A DNA stretch of 64,000 nt from Ampullimonas aquatilis (GCF_049675895.1 NZ_CP183834.1:3534001-3598000), one strand, 5' to 3'. Shown: positions 6,453-16,066, counted from the stretch's first letter. Program-made: numbers and translations. The notes: generated by a model from the letters alone, not told the origin.

Positions 6453-8898
6453 AAATATCCAGGATACGCTTTTTCTCTTCCTCGACTTTGTTTGTATCAA
6501 TTGACATCGAATTATTGCCAGGTGCATTCTCTGGAGAAGTATTACCGTCTTCAGTTGTTGTGCTATCGCCCAAGCCCAGTGAACGTATACCGCCAGAACC
6601 TCCTGGCGTATTTTCTTCGTAATAATACTCTCCGCCAATATTAACGATGCCTTCAGGAATGGGTCTTTCTAAATCGGGATAACTCTTTAATACCTTGGCC
6701 ATATAGTTGATCCAAATGGGCAGGGCCAATCCCCCCCCTGTTTCCCTGTCGCCTAGTTTTTTAGGTGTATCAAATCCAATCCAGGCAACCCCAACCAATT
6801 GAGGTTGATAGCCGGCAAACCATGCGTCAAGAGAGTCATTTGTTGTTCCAGTTTTGCCGGCAAGATCATTGCGCTTAAGCACCATAGCTTTCGCAGCCGT
6901 ACCACTTTTAACGACTTCTTTTAGAAGGCTGTCCATCGTAAACGCGTTTCTGGCACTGATGACTCGAAATGTTTCATCGCCCGCAGTGGCGACTTGTGCT
7001 TGCATAATGATATTGCCTTGAGAATCTGTGACTTTTGAAACAATGTAAGGATTGACTCTATACCCTCCATTAGCAAAAACAGAATAGGCACTAGCTAGTT
7101 GCATAGGAGTAACAGATCCCGCGCCTAGAGCCATGGTCAGGTAGGGGGGATGTTTTTCTGAGTCAAATCCGAAACGGGTGATATATTCCTGCCCGTAATT
7201 TGGACCAATTTTTTGTAAGATCCTGATAGAAACCATGTTTTTTGATTTGGCAAGCGCGCGTCTCATGGTAAGTGGGCCATCAAATTTCCCATCATAATTT
7301 TTGGGTTCCCATGGCTGCCCGCCAGTCTGAGCGGCATCAAAAATCAATGGTGCGTCATTGATGATCGTTCCTGGTGTCAGGCCCTTTTCCAGTGATGCAG
7401 AATAGATAAATGGCTTAAAACTGGAGCCCGGTTGTCGCCAAGCCATATTGGCGTGGTTGAATTTGTTGCGATTGAAATCAAAGCCACCTATTAATGCTTT
7501 AACGCTCCCATCTTGGGGACTCATTGACACAAATGCACTTTCAACCTCTGGAAGTTGTGTGATTTCCCATAAGCCCTTATCGCCCTTGACTAGTCTAATA
7601 ATAGAGCCGCGTCGAATATGAAGGCTGGGTTGAGCATTAGAGTTCAGCGAGGTTGCGACAGATTTGAGTGCCTCGCCTTGAATGATAACGACTTCGCCCG
7701 TTTGTCGAATAACGCGAACCTCTTTGGGCGAAGCCTGCAATACGAGGCCGGCATAAATGTCGTCTGAATCCGGATGTTCTAATAGAGCGTCATCAATGAC
7801 CTGTTGCTGTTCGTCGATGTCGTTTGGAATCTCGACATAACCCTCCGGACCACGGTAACCGTGTCGCTTTTCGTAATCCATGACGCCTTTGCGAACGGCT
7901 TGATAAGCCGACTCTTGATGCTCTTTTGATATCGTGGTGTAGACATTTAATCCACGTGTATAAATTTCCTCCTTAAATTGTTGATAAAGCATTTGCCTTA
8001 CCATCTCGGCTACATATTCGGCATGCAGGTTGAATTCAGTGCCAATCGTCCGGATCTTAATTTCAGCATTACGAGCTTGTTCATATTCACTTTCGCTGAT
8101 ATATCCGAGTTCATGCATTCTTAAAAGAATGTATTGTTGTCGTTGTCTGGCTCTTTGTGGATTAACTATGGGATTGTAAGCAGAAGGTGCCTTCGGTAAT
8201 CCGGCCAACATGGCGGCTTCGGCAGTATTGATTTCTTTTAATGACTTGCCGAAATAAATTTGTGCAGCTGATGCAAAGCCATAAGCACGTTGTCCAAGAT
8301 AAATTTGGTTCATATAAACCTCAAGGATCTGATCTTTGGTCAGCTGGCTTTCGATTTTGAAAGAAAGCAGAATTTCGTAAATTTTTCTGGTGTAACTTTG
8401 TTCGCTCGATAAGTAAAAGTTTCTTGCAACCTGTTGAGTTATTGTAGATGCGCCTTGTTTGATTTTGCCATTGGTGAGATTCAATATACCGGCTCGCAAG
8501 ATACCTTTGTAGTCAACGCCACCGTGTTGATAAAAACTCTCATCTTCAATAGAAAGAACGGCCTGCTTCATCACATTTGGAATGTCCTCTATTTTGGTCA
8601 AATTACGACGTTCCTCGCCAAACTCTCCAATAAGCAAACCTTCAGAAGAATAAATGCGAAGAGGAATTTTGGGCCGATATTCAATAATCGTATCGATGGA
8701 TGGTAGGTTTGGATAGGCAATCAAGAGTGCAAATAAGCCTAGAAGTACGGCAATCACTGTTGCAGCAAACGATACAAAAATGACTGTTAGGCAAGCGCGT
8801 ATCCAAAACGGTTTTTTATCGGTTGTGGTCGGCGATGCTTTTTTGCTTAATTGTTTAACAGTGGGGAAGTTAAAAAGCATGGTGAATAGGGGTGGCAA
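6442..8898 (-). CDS. mrcA: Penicillin-binding protein 1A (bifunctional transglycosylase/transpeptidase)
   Basis: An 818-residue class A PBP that polymerises and cross-links peptidoglycan. A cytoplasmic tail is followed by one transmembrane helix (about residues 32-55). The GT51 domain has the catalytic EDESFYQHGG motif and GASTITQQVARN. The transpeptidase has the serine motif SSFK (Ser492), SKN, and KTGTT (Lys682). It ends in a Gly/Ser/Asn-rich tail. Usually called ponA or mrcA; it is divergent from pilM, the conserved arrangement in many Beta- and Gammaproteobacteria. ATG 8898 is used; an ATG six codons in is an alternative. Confidence 0.95.
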   Translation of the reverse strand: MPPLFTMLFNFPTVKQLSKKASPTTTDKKPFWIRACLTVIFVSFAATVIAVLLGLFALLIAYPNLPSIDTIIEYRPKIPLRIYSSEGLLIGEFGEERRNLTKIEDIPNVMKQAVLSIEDESFYQHGGVDYKGILRAGILNLTNGKIKQGASTITQQVARNFYLSSEQSYTRKIYEILLSFKIESQLTKDQILEVYMNQIYLGQRAYGFASAAQIYFGKSLKEINTAEAAMLAGLPKAPSAYNPIVNPQRARQRQQYILLRMHELGYISESEYEQARNAEIKIRTIGTEFNLHAEYVAEMVRQMLYQQFKEEIYTRGLNVYTTISKEHQESAYQAVRKGVMDYEKRHGYRGPEGYVEIPNDIDEQQQVIDDALLEHPDSDDIYAGLVLQASPKEVRVIRQTGEVVIIQGEALKSVATSLNSNAQPSLHIRRGSIIRLVKGDKGLWEITQLPEVESAFVSMSPQDGSVKALIGGFDFNRNKFNHANMAWRQPGSSFKPFIYSASLEKGLTPGTIINDAPLIFDAAQTGGQPWEPKNYDGKFDGPLTMRRALAKSKNMVSIRILQKIGPNYGQEYITRFGFDSEKHPPYLTMALGAGSVTPMQLASAYSVFANGGYRVNPYIVSKVTDSQGNIIMQAQVATAGDETFRVISARNAFTMDSLLKEVVKSGTAAKAMVLKRNDLAGKTGTTNDSLDAWFAGYQPQLVGVAWIGFDTPKKLGDRETGGGLALPIWINYMAKVLKSYPDLERPIPEGIVNIGGEYYYEENTPGGSGGIRSLGLGDSTTTEDGNTSPENAPGNNSMSIDTNKVEEEKKRILDIFRN

Positions 8899-9216
8899 TT
8901 GATTGGGTCATTATAGCGATCAAGACGGCTAATATTTATTGATGGGCGTTCTAACAATTTTTATGAACCATATCGAATAGAAATAACGTAAAAGAATCAA
9001 TCTTGGATATACTATTAGAGTGTATACATAATAAAATAATCGAGAGCTTGAACTTAAACTGATAGAAAAATGAAATAACTGGTGATTTATATCAAAATGT
9101 AACGTTCGGCAACAAGTATTCATAGTGGCAATTTGTCACATGAAATCGTGTTACCGAACTTTAAGCTTTCGCCTGAAGTTATATTAAATCAATTAGATAA
9201 GCGACTAGGAGCCAGG
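8899..9216. promoter_or_regulatory. Divergent mrcA/pilM intergenic region with candidate pilM promoter
   Basis: An AT-rich 318-bp spacer between the divergent mrcA and pilM genes. A candidate sigma70 promoter toward pilM is TTGGAT (9003-9008), 18 bases, CATAAT (9027-9032). Just inside and around it lie symmetrical bases (GTATAC at 9022-9027). An in-frame TTG at 9133 extends the pilM frame upstream but has no ribosome site, whereas AGGAG at 9207-9211 sits 5 bases before GTG 9217. No other gene was seen here. Confidence 0.4.
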
Positions 9217-10299
9217 GTGGGTTTACATTTAGGGTCACTTTTTAAAAGAAAACAGCCTGCGCTGATTGGTCTCGACATCAGCTCTTCGAGCGTCAAGCTG
9301 GTGGAGTTGTCACAGGAGGCAAATGGAAATTACCACGTTGATTGTATGGCGATGGAATTTCTGGAAAGAGGAGCGGTAGTAGATGGCAGCATCGAGAAAA
9401 TTGATGTTGTAGCGGCAGCTATCCGGCGCGCATTGAAAAAATCGGGTACCAAGACCAAACATGTGGCATTGGCTTTGCCTGCGGCCTCGGTTATTACCCG
9501 CAAAATCGTATTACCGGCCAATCTTCGCGAGGAAGAGCTAGAGGTGCAAGTAGAGTCGGAAGCTAATCAATATATTCCTTTTGCGTTAGATGAAGTCAGT
9601 CTGGATTTTGACGTTATCGGACCATCACCGACATCCCCTGATGATATGGAAGTATTAATTGCTGCTGCCCGAAAAGAAAAAGTTGAAGATCGTGTTGCTG
9701 CAGCGGAATCGGCAGGATTGAAACCCGTCATTGTTGATATTGAGCCCTTTTCGTCACGCCTGGCAATCGATCGGATTAGTCAATCCGGTTCAGTTTTTCA
9801 GGACTCGTTCATTGCGGTTTTTGATCTGGGCGCAACCAGCACAAATTTATCTATTTTGCACGGTGGCGTTGCTATTTACGAGCGTGAGCAAGCTTTTGGT
9901 GGCAATCAACTCACACAGGATATTGCCAAGCGTTATGGAATGTCACTAGAAGAAGCAGAACAGAAAAAACGCTCTGGTGATTTGCCTGATGATTACCATA
10001 CTGAGTTGCTCGTTCCTTTCGTCGAGAGTATCGCTTTAGAAATTACCAGGGCTTTGCAGTTTTTCTTTACTTCAACCCCATACAACAGAGTTGACTCTAT
10101 TTATCTTGCTGGCGGTGGTGCAGCACTACCCGGTATTGAAGCCGTAGTGCTGGAGCGAACAAAAGTCACTACCAAGTGCGTTAATCCATTTGATGGGATG
10201 GAAATTGCGGCCAATTTTAAAGGTTCGCAGCAATTGGAAATGGATGCACCGGCTTATTTGATCAGTTGTGGACTTGCGATGAGAAGGTTTACACAATGA
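9217..10299 (+). CDS. pilM: Type IV pilus inner-membrane platform protein PilM
   Basis: An actin/FtsA-like cytoplasmic ATPase-fold protein that binds the PilN cytoplasmic N-terminus and anchors the pilus alignment complex. I choose GTG 9217 because AGGAG lies 5 bases upstream and the product then begins VGLHLGSLFKRKQPALIGLD, as family members do (360 residues); TTG 9133 would add 28 residues. Visible motifs: phosphate-1 GLDISSSSVKLVEL, phosphate-2 VFDLGATSTNLSIL, and the adenosine loop YLAGGGAALPG. The stop overlaps the pilN start (ATGA). First gene of pilMNOPQ. Confidence 0.93.
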   Translation: MGLHLGSLFKRKQPALIGLDISSSSVKLVELSQEANGNYHVDCMAMEFLERGAVVDGSIEKIDVVAAAIRRALKKSGTKTKHVALALPAASVITRKIVLPANLREEELEVQVESEANQYIPFALDEVSLDFDVIGPSPTSPDDMEVLIAAARKEKVEDRVAAAESAGLKPVIVDIEPFSSRLAIDRISQSGSVFQDSFIAVFDLGATSTNLSILHGGVAIYEREQAFGGNQLTQDIAKRYGMSLEEAEQKKRSGDLPDDYHTELLVPFVESIALEITRALQFFFTSTPYNRVDSIYLAGGGAALPGIEAVVLERTKVTTKCVNPFDGMEIAANFKGSQQLEMDAPAYLISCGLAMRRFTQ

Positions 10300-10919
10300 T
10301 AAGAATTAACCTTTTACCTCATCGTGCCCTTAAAAGGGCGCAAAGAAAGCGGGATTTTTTTGTTGGACTGGGTATTGCCGCAGGCGCAGGTTTGGCAATT
10401 AGCGCATTGATTGTTGCCGTTGTGCAGGGAAAAATCTCTGGGCAAAACGATCTTAATAACATCCTGGTTGAAGAAAACCGAAAGCTGGATGATCAAATCA
10501 AAGAAATTGCGACGTTAAAACAAGAAATTGATGCCTTGAGATCTCGTCAGACCGCTGTAGAAGATTTGCAGGCGGATCGTAATCAACCTGTTTACTTGTT
10601 TGATGAGTTAGTCAAGCAAGTGCCGGAAGGGGTTTATTTGACGGCTATTAAGCAAGATACTCAAGGTGTCCAGATAAATGGATATGCCCAATCTAATGAA
10701 CGGGTCTCAGAGTTATTGAGAAATGTCTCCAATACCTCGGCGTGGCTCGAAAAGCCTGAACTAATCGAGATCAAAGCAGCTGTGCTTGGTAATCCCCAGG
10801 TTATTAAGGATCAAAAAAGAGTCTTCGACTTCTCAATGCGTGTTGGAATGCAGCGTCCTAGAGACAAAGAGGCAAAAGAGACGAGTCCTGCTACGCCATC
10901 TCCGGCCCCAGGGACATGA
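10296..10919 (+). CDS. pilN: Type IV pilus assembly protein PilN
   Basis: A 207-residue bitopic inner-membrane protein. Start is ATG 10296, overlapping the pilM stop, giving MIRINLLPHRALKRAQRKRD: the INLLP motif is the conserved PilM-binding peptide. One transmembrane helix spans about residues 20-43, then a periplasmic coiled-coil and a ferredoxin-like fold that pairs with PilO. The C-terminal tail is Pro/Ser/Thr-rich (TSPATPSPAPGT) and probably disordered. pilO follows 21 bases downstream. Confidence 0.94.
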   Translation: MIRINLLPHRALKRAQRKRDFFVGLGIAAGAGLAISALIVAVVQGKISGQNDLNNILVEENRKLDDQIKEIATLKQEIDALRSRQTAVEDLQADRNQPVYLFDELVKQVPEGVYLTAIKQDTQGVQINGYAQSNERVSELLRNVSNTSAWLEKPELIEIKAAVLGNPQVIKDQKRVFDFSMRVGMQRPRDKEAKETSPATPSPAPGT

Positions 10920-10940
10920 TCCACCTAAAAAAAGAAAACC

Positions 10941-11606
10941 ATGGCCATCGATATTAAAGAACTCGCACTAGATGCGGCTAATCAGTTCAAGGGGTTGAAT
11001 ACTGAAGACCCAGGAACTTGGCCTATTCTTCCCAAAATAGTCAGCTTCCTTTTTGTCATTGCTTTAGTGATTGGCTTGGCTTGGTATCTATATGTCAGCG
11101 ATCAACTGACACAACTGGACAACTCAAAGCAACAAGAGCTGGCTCTGAGAGACGAATATAAGAGCAAATTGCAACAAGCCGTCAACCTGGAAGAGTTAAA
11201 AAAACAAAAAGAACAGGTTGCACAATACGTCACTTTGTTGGAAAAACAACTGCCGAGTAAAGCCGAAATGGATGCATTGCTTTCCGACATTAACCAAGCT
11301 GGCTTGGGACGTGGTCTGCAATTTGAATTATTCAAACCTGGTCAGGTGAACTTGCGAGACTACTATGCCGAATTGCCAATCAATATAAAAATTAATGGCA
11401 ACTATCACGATATCGCCTCATTCACGAGTGATATTGCTCACTTGCCTCGAATCGTGACACTTAATAATATGAATATCACGGTGTCGAAAGACTCAGTTTT
11501 ACAACTAGAAGCGATTGCCAAAACGTTTCGCTATCTTGATAGCGATGAAGTTGCGGCCCAACGTAAGGCGGCTGCAGAAAAAGCGGCAAAAGAAGGAGGT
11601 AAATAA
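10941..11606 (+). CDS. pilO: Type IV pilus assembly protein PilO
   Basis: A 221-residue bitopic protein: cytoplasmic N-terminus, transmembrane helix at about residues 31-52 (ILPKIVSFLFVIALVIGLAW), then a coiled-coil rich in Lys, Glu and Gln and a periplasmic domain with the typical FELFKPG and E-x-Y-AELPI-x-I sequence. It forms heterodimers with PilN and links the inner-membrane platform to PilP and the secretin. It ends in an Ala/Lys/Glu-rich tail. The stop overlaps the pilP start (TAATG). Confidence 0.94.
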   Translation: MAIDIKELALDAANQFKGLNTEDPGTWPILPKIVSFLFVIALVIGLAWYLYVSDQLTQLDNSKQQELALRDEYKSKLQQAVNLEELKKQKEQVAQYVTLLEKQLPSKAEMDALLSDINQAGLGRGLQFELFKPGQVNLRDYYAELPINIKINGNYHDIASFTSDIAHLPRIVTLNNMNITVSKDSVLQLEAIAKTFRYLDSDEVAAQRKAAAEKAAKEGGK

Positions 11607-12130
11607 TGAAAAAATATTTACCGCTTGTTTTGATGACGCTTTTGGCTGGCTGCGCAAGTTCTGAGGAAAACGAGTTGCGTGAGTGGATGCAGGAAACGCG
11701 TAAAGAAACTAGACCAATGGTTCAGAAAATACCTGAACCAAAGAAATTTACGCCTTACGAATATACGGATCAAAATCTTATTGATCCGTTTAATGAAATC
11801 AAGCTTCAAGTCGCGTTGTCACGTGCCGCCGCCAAACCTGGCGGCGGCTTGAAGCCGGATCTGGATCGTCGTAGAGAGCCATTGGAAAGTTATCCGCTTG
11901 ACTCATTCAAAATGGTTGGTACTTTGCAAAAGCCTGGCGCTACCTATGCATTAGTCGCTGTGGATAACACGCTGTTTCAGGTAAAGCAGGGAAATTATAT
12001 TGGCCAAAATTTTGGTGTCGTCATAAAAGTCAGTGAATCTGAGATTCAGCTAAAAGAATTAGTGCAAGACCCATCAGGTGAGTGGGTAGAGCGAGTGACA
12101 TCGCTGCTGCTTCAGGAGAATAAAAAATGA
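11606..12130 (+). CDS. pilP: Type IV pilus lipoprotein PilP
   Basis: A 174-residue inner-membrane lipoprotein with signal peptide and lipobox LLAGC (lipidated Cys16). After a disordered linker containing the DPF motif that contacts PilO/PilN (LIDPFNE), the C-terminal beta domain carries LESYPLDSFKMVGTL and the VKQGNYIGQNFG-V loop typical of PilP. It bridges PilNO and the PilQ secretin. The stop overlaps the pilQ start (ATGA), so translation is coupled. Confidence 0.94.
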   Translation: MKKYLPLVLMTLLAGCASSEENELREWMQETRKETRPMVQKIPEPKKFTPYEYTDQNLIDPFNEIKLQVALSRAAAKPGGGLKPDLDRRREPLESYPLDSFKMVGTLQKPGATYALVAVDNTLFQVKQGNYIGQNFGVVIKVSESEIQLKELVQDPSGEWVERVTSLLLQENKK

Positions 12131-14382
12131 GATTCACAATGAAACAATCAAACGGGGGCGATACTAAATTGTTTAACCTAATGGGCCATTTATTAAAATT
12201 CATTGTCGTTCAGCTCTTGGTTCTGCCAGTGTTTGCTTTTGCACAACAAGAAGGCAACGCTATCGAATCCATTCTTGCCAATCAAGAGGGTAGTAATGTG
12301 GTTGTGCGCGTTAACTTGAAAAATCCACTTTCTTCCAATCCAACCAATTTTTCTGTTACCAATCCAGCAAGAATTGCTTTTGATTTTCCAAATACTGCAA
12401 ATGGAATTGGTAAAAATCAACTGGACATTGCTCAAGGTGATTTAAACAGCGTACATATTGTTCAAACAGAGAATCGTGCGCGACTAGTATTTAATCTCAG
12501 AAAAAGCCTGACTTATAAAACGAGCATCGAGGGTAATCAACTGGTGATTACTTTAGATGGTGTTACCAACTCAGCTATTGGTAGTCGTCCTAACCGTAAC
12601 GCTGAACAAACCATCAATCCAGCACAAGCTATTAAAGATGTCGATTTCCGTCGTGGCAAGGACGGTGAGGGACGCGTAGTGATTGAGTTGCCACATAATC
12701 AGATGGGCGTGGATATTCGTCAGCAAGGCCAAACGATTGTCGCTGATTTCCTGCGTGCTCGCTTGCCAGATACTTTGCGCAGAAGAATGGATGTGGCCGA
12801 TTTCTCCACGCCTGTTGCTGCGATCTCAACCTTTCCGCAAGGTGATAGCGTCAGGATGGTCATTGAGCCTCAAGGGCTGTGGGAATATAACGCCTATCAG
12901 AGCGATACCCAATTTGTTGTTGAAGTGCGTGCTATTAAAGAGGATCCCAATAAGCTGGTACAAGGAAGTGGCACTGGATATAAAGGTGAGCGCTTGTCAC
13001 TCAATTTCCAGAATGTTGAAGTAAGGGCGTTACTGCAAGTGATTGCTGACTTTACCAACTTCAACGTCGTCACCAGCGATACCGTGAGTGGTAATTTAAC
13101 GCTTCGTCTAAAAGATGTACCTTGGGATCAGGCTTTGGACATCATCATGCAGGCTAAGGGCCTGGATTATCGTAAAAATGGCAACGTCTTATGGGTTGCA
13201 CCAAAAGATGAGCTGATGACAAAAGAAAAATTAGAACTTGAAGCGAAAGCCCAGGTCGCAAACTTGGAGCCAGTAAGAAACCAAGTGTACCAACTGAATT
13301 ACCAAAAAGCGCAAGATGTTCGTGCCATTCTGCTTGGCGCTGTTGGTGGCACAAGTAATAACACCAATCGAATTACTTCATCCAGCATCAATTCAAATTC
13401 AGCGGCTAGTCCAGTAGGTATGTCAGGGGGCCAGGCATACAGACTCCTGAGTGATCGAGGTAGTGTGGCTGCAGACATTCGTACCAACCAACTATTTGTG
13501 ACTGATATCGGTGTCAAACTGGAAGAAGTTGCCAAGTTGATTCAGCGTATTGATATTCCAGTTCGCCAGGTTTTGATTGAAGCTCGTGTAGTGGAGGCTG
13601 ATGATAAGTTCAGTCGTAATCTGGGCGCCAAGCTCGGTTTTGCCGACTTGCGCACTATCAGAGGTGGAACCTCGGGGGTGAATTTAACCGGGAACACGAA
13701 TGCGACGATTACCGGTAATTACGTTGGTGTAGGTCAACAAACTGGTCAAGCGGCACTTGATCAAAATATTTATGCGCCAAATACCCAATTTGTCAGTCTG
13801 CCAGCTAGTGGTATCAATGGATTTAATGCGGGGAGTGTCGCGGTCAGCTTGTTCAGCTCGGCAGCAAATCGTTTTCTCAACTTGGAATTGAGTGCACTTG
13901 AAGCAGAAGGCCGCGGCAAAATCATTTCCTCCCCACGTGTTGTTACTTCTGATAAAACCAAGGCCATCATCGAGCAAGGTACAGAATTGCCTTACCAGGT
14001 CGCGACCAGCAGTGGCGCAACGGCGATTGTTTTCCGAAAAGCAAACCTTAAGCTCGAAGTTATCCCACAAATCACACCAGAAGGTAATGTGATTATGGAA
14101 GTCGATGTAAACAAAGACAGTGTTGGCCAACAAACAACCGCAGGTTTTGCCATTGATACAAAGCATGTGCAAACAGAAGTATTGGTTGAGAACGGTGGAA
14201 CCATTGTTATTGGTGGCATCTATATTCAGACAGAGCGAAACACAACGAATAAAGTACCTTTCTTTGGTGATATTCCAATTCTTGGACACCTCTTCAAAGA
14301 AAATGAAAAAGTAAATGACAAAACCGAACTGTTAATCTTTTTGACTCCTAAAGTGGTGTCAGACAAGATTGCTGCACGGTAA
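12127..14382 (+). CDS. pilQ: Type IV pilus secretin PilQ
   Basis: A 751-residue outer-membrane secretin through which the pilus exits. Signal peptide ends near FAFAQ at about residue 40. Two AMIN domains (peptidoglycan binding) span roughly 45-270, then an STN/N0 domain (NFQNVEVRALLQVIADFTNFN), an N1 domain, and the secretin barrel with VLIEARVVEADDKFSRNLG, GRGKIISSPRVVTSDKTKA and IVIGGIYIQTERNTTNKVPF near the end. Full length. The final TAA overlaps an ATG of the next gene by one base. The downstream gene is not one of the usual pil genes. Confidence 0.96.
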   Translation: MRFTMKQSNGGDTKLFNLMGHLLKFIVVQLLVLPVFAFAQQEGNAIESILANQEGSNVVVRVNLKNPLSSNPTNFSVTNPARIAFDFPNTANGIGKNQLDIAQGDLNSVHIVQTENRARLVFNLRKSLTYKTSIEGNQLVITLDGVTNSAIGSRPNRNAEQTINPAQAIKDVDFRRGKDGEGRVVIELPHNQMGVDIRQQGQTIVADFLRARLPDTLRRRMDVADFSTPVAAISTFPQGDSVRMVIEPQGLWEYNAYQSDTQFVVEVRAIKEDPNKLVQGSGTGYKGERLSLNFQNVEVRALLQVIADFTNFNVVTSDTVSGNLTLRLKDVPWDQALDIIMQAKGLDYRKNGNVLWVAPKDELMTKEKLELEAKAQVANLEPVRNQVYQLNYQKAQDVRAILLGAVGGTSNNTNRITSSSINSNSAASPVGMSGGQAYRLLSDRGSVAADIRTNQLFVTDIGVKLEEVAKLIQRIDIPVRQVLIEARVVEADDKFSRNLGAKLGFADLRTIRGGTSGVNLTGNTNATITGNYVGVGQQTGQAALDQNIYAPNTQFVSLPASGINGFNAGSVAVSLFSSAANRFLNLELSALEAEGRGKIISSPRVVTSDKTKAIIEQGTELPYQVATSSGATAIVFRKANLKLEVIPQITPEGNVIMEVDVNKDSVGQQTTAGFAIDTKHVQTEVLVENGGTIVIGGIYIQTERNTTNKVPFFGDIPILGHLFKENEKVNDKTELLIFLTPKVVSDKIAAR

Positions 14383-14417
14383 TGGATTTGCCATTTAATT
14401 ATTTAGGCGAGAAGAAG

Positions 14418-16007
14418 ATGCTTTTAAAAATAAATTTGCATTCAATGATCATGGTCAGACTCATAAAATCCTTAATAGTAATTGCAAGTGTGCTGCTTGC
14501 AGCATGCGGCGGCGGCGGCGGCAGCGCTGGAACTTGTACTGGAGCTTCTTGCGGCACGTCTAGTTCTTCTTCTAGTAGTGGATCTAGTTCGACAGCAGCC
14601 AGTATTGAAATTACTTTGACTGATCAAAATGGCAATGTAACGACTTCAGTTAGTACTACTAAACCAGGCAAAATTAGTGCAAAAGTTAAAGATGCAAGTG
14701 GTAGCCCAGTGGTTAACACTCTTGTAACTTTCTCAGCATCAGCATTTACGATTATTTCTCCTAGCACCAAAACACAAATTACAGATTCTTCAGGCATAGC
14801 CAGTGTGTCGATTCAACCCTCTAGAAGTGATGGTGGTGCCGATGACATTACGGTGAGTGCTTCAATAAATGGTGTTGATGTTACCAATCATTTAGCGTAT
14901 AGCTTTTCTGCAAGCTCTAATGTTGTGGTTCAAGCTTCTAGTATTGAGGCGGTTAGCGTTACTCCAAGTGATAAGTCAATCGTAATTAAAGGTGCTGGTG
15001 GCAATGGCAGATCTGAAACGGCGACACTGGTGTTTAAAGTCAAGGATAGTTCTGGTCAGCCAGTTGCAAATAAAGATGTGACGTTTTCAGTGCAGAGTTC
15101 TAATCCAGTAACGTTAGTTACGACATCTTCAAAAAGTAATGCAGATGGTCAAGTGACTGCAATTGTGAACTCTGGGACATTGCCTACTAGTGTTACGGTG
15201 ACTGCTAAAGTAACTGAGTCGCCAACTATATTTGCTAATGTAACTTCATTGGCCGTTACTACTGGATCGGCCGTCCAGCAGAATTTTTCTTTGAGTGCTT
15301 TGCCACATAATCTTGAAGGATTAGTATATGACGGTACTAAATCTGTATTGACAGCACGTATTGCAGATCAAAACGGTAACCCTATCGCAGATGGCGCACC
15401 AGTCACTTTTCAAACAAACAGTGGTGCAGTAGGTAGTTCTAATATTGGTGGATGTTTTGTTTTGAATGGTGCATGTTCTGTGGACTTTATTTCTCAGGAA
15501 TACCGATATCTTAGTGGTTCAGAGGCAGGAATTGCTACGGTTACTGCTAGCATAACTACTGGTGGTAATACTCTAACTGGAATAATACGTATGGTTTTAA
15601 GTGGTTCTAGAGGATATGCTTACCCAATAAATGGAAGCGGAGTTCGACAGTCAGTTGTAAATAATACGATAAATTTAGGAACGGATACGAATTGTACTGG
15701 ACTCGGATTTGATTTTGAGGTGGCAGATGATCTTGACAATCCTATGCCTGCAGATACAACTATCATCGTTCGAGATAGTGTAAATGGATTATCTGGATCA
15801 ACTATTTTCCCGGATAAAGTTCCCGACCAAACAGTAGGCATTGGTGCGCCTCATCGAGGGACATTCCATTCTGTTCTGATGAGCTCTAGTAATTGCAAAT
15901 TAGGTGGTACTGATAGCGCAAGTGGAAGCATTAATCTTGTTTTCACCACACCAAAAGGTAATAAGTCATTTACCCGTGTGCAAATGACCTACCCTAAAGA
16001 TCCTTGA
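14418..16007 (+). CDS. Putative outer-membrane lipoprotein with invasin-like Ig repeats
   Basis: An exported lipoprotein: a hydrophobic leader ends in the lipobox LLAAC, followed by Gly5, a Cys-containing linker and a run of about 15 serines. I start at ATG 14418 (MLLKINLHS); 14382 (overlapping the pilQ stop) and 14445 are alternatives. Three bacterial Ig-like (Big_1/invasin type) segments follow, recognisable by V-K-D-x-S-G-x-P-V-x-N-x-x-VTF and D-x-x-G-x-A-x-V patterns; one contains two cysteines (GGCFVLNGACSV). The last 120 residues match no domain I recognise. Position directly after pilQ suggests a surface or adhesion role, but that is inference. Codon use is AT-leaning with many TCT/AGT serine codons. 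Confidence 0.7.
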   Translation: MLLKINLHSMIMVRLIKSLIVIASVLLAACGGGGGSAGTCTGASCGTSSSSSSSGSSSTAASIEITLTDQNGNVTTSVSTTKPGKISAKVKDASGSPVVNTLVTFSASAFTIISPSTKTQITDSSGIASVSIQPSRSDGGADDITVSASINGVDVTNHLAYSFSASSNVVVQASSIEAVSVTPSDKSIVIKGAGGNGRSETATLVFKVKDSSGQPVANKDVTFSVQSSNPVTLVTTSSKSNADGQVTAIVNSGTLPTSVTVTAKVTESPTIFANVTSLAVTTGSAVQQNFSLSALPHNLEGLVYDGTKSVLTARIADQNGNPIADGAPVTFQTNSGAVGSSNIGGCFVLNGACSVDFISQEYRYLSGSEAGIATVTASITTGGNTLTGIIRMVLSGSRGYAYPINGSGVRQSVVNNTINLGTDTNCTGLGFDFEVADDLDNPMPADTTIIVRDSVNGLSGSTIFPDKVPDQTVGIGAPHRGTFHSVLMSSSNCKLGGTDSASGSINLVFTTPKGNKSFTRVQMTYPKDP

Positions 16008-16024
16008 TTTTCGCTTTATGAATA

Positions 16025-16050
16025 AAGCCGGGTAAGCCCGGCTTTTTTTA
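16025..16050 (+). terminator. Rho-independent terminator of the pil/lipoprotein unit
   Basis: An 8-bp stem AAGCCGGG (16025-16032) with CCCGGCTT (16037-16044), loop TAAG, then a T tract. It lies 17 bases after the Ig-lipoprotein stop and just before aroK, so it separates the pilus unit from the aromatic-pathway genes. Confidence 0.85.
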
Positions 16051-16066
16051 TGCGACAATTTTGCGC

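Noticed and set aside
13684..14289. A 201-codon open frame antisense to pilQ
   Set aside because: Entirely within the conserved secretin domain, Cys- and Asn-rich in a manner typical of reversed frames.
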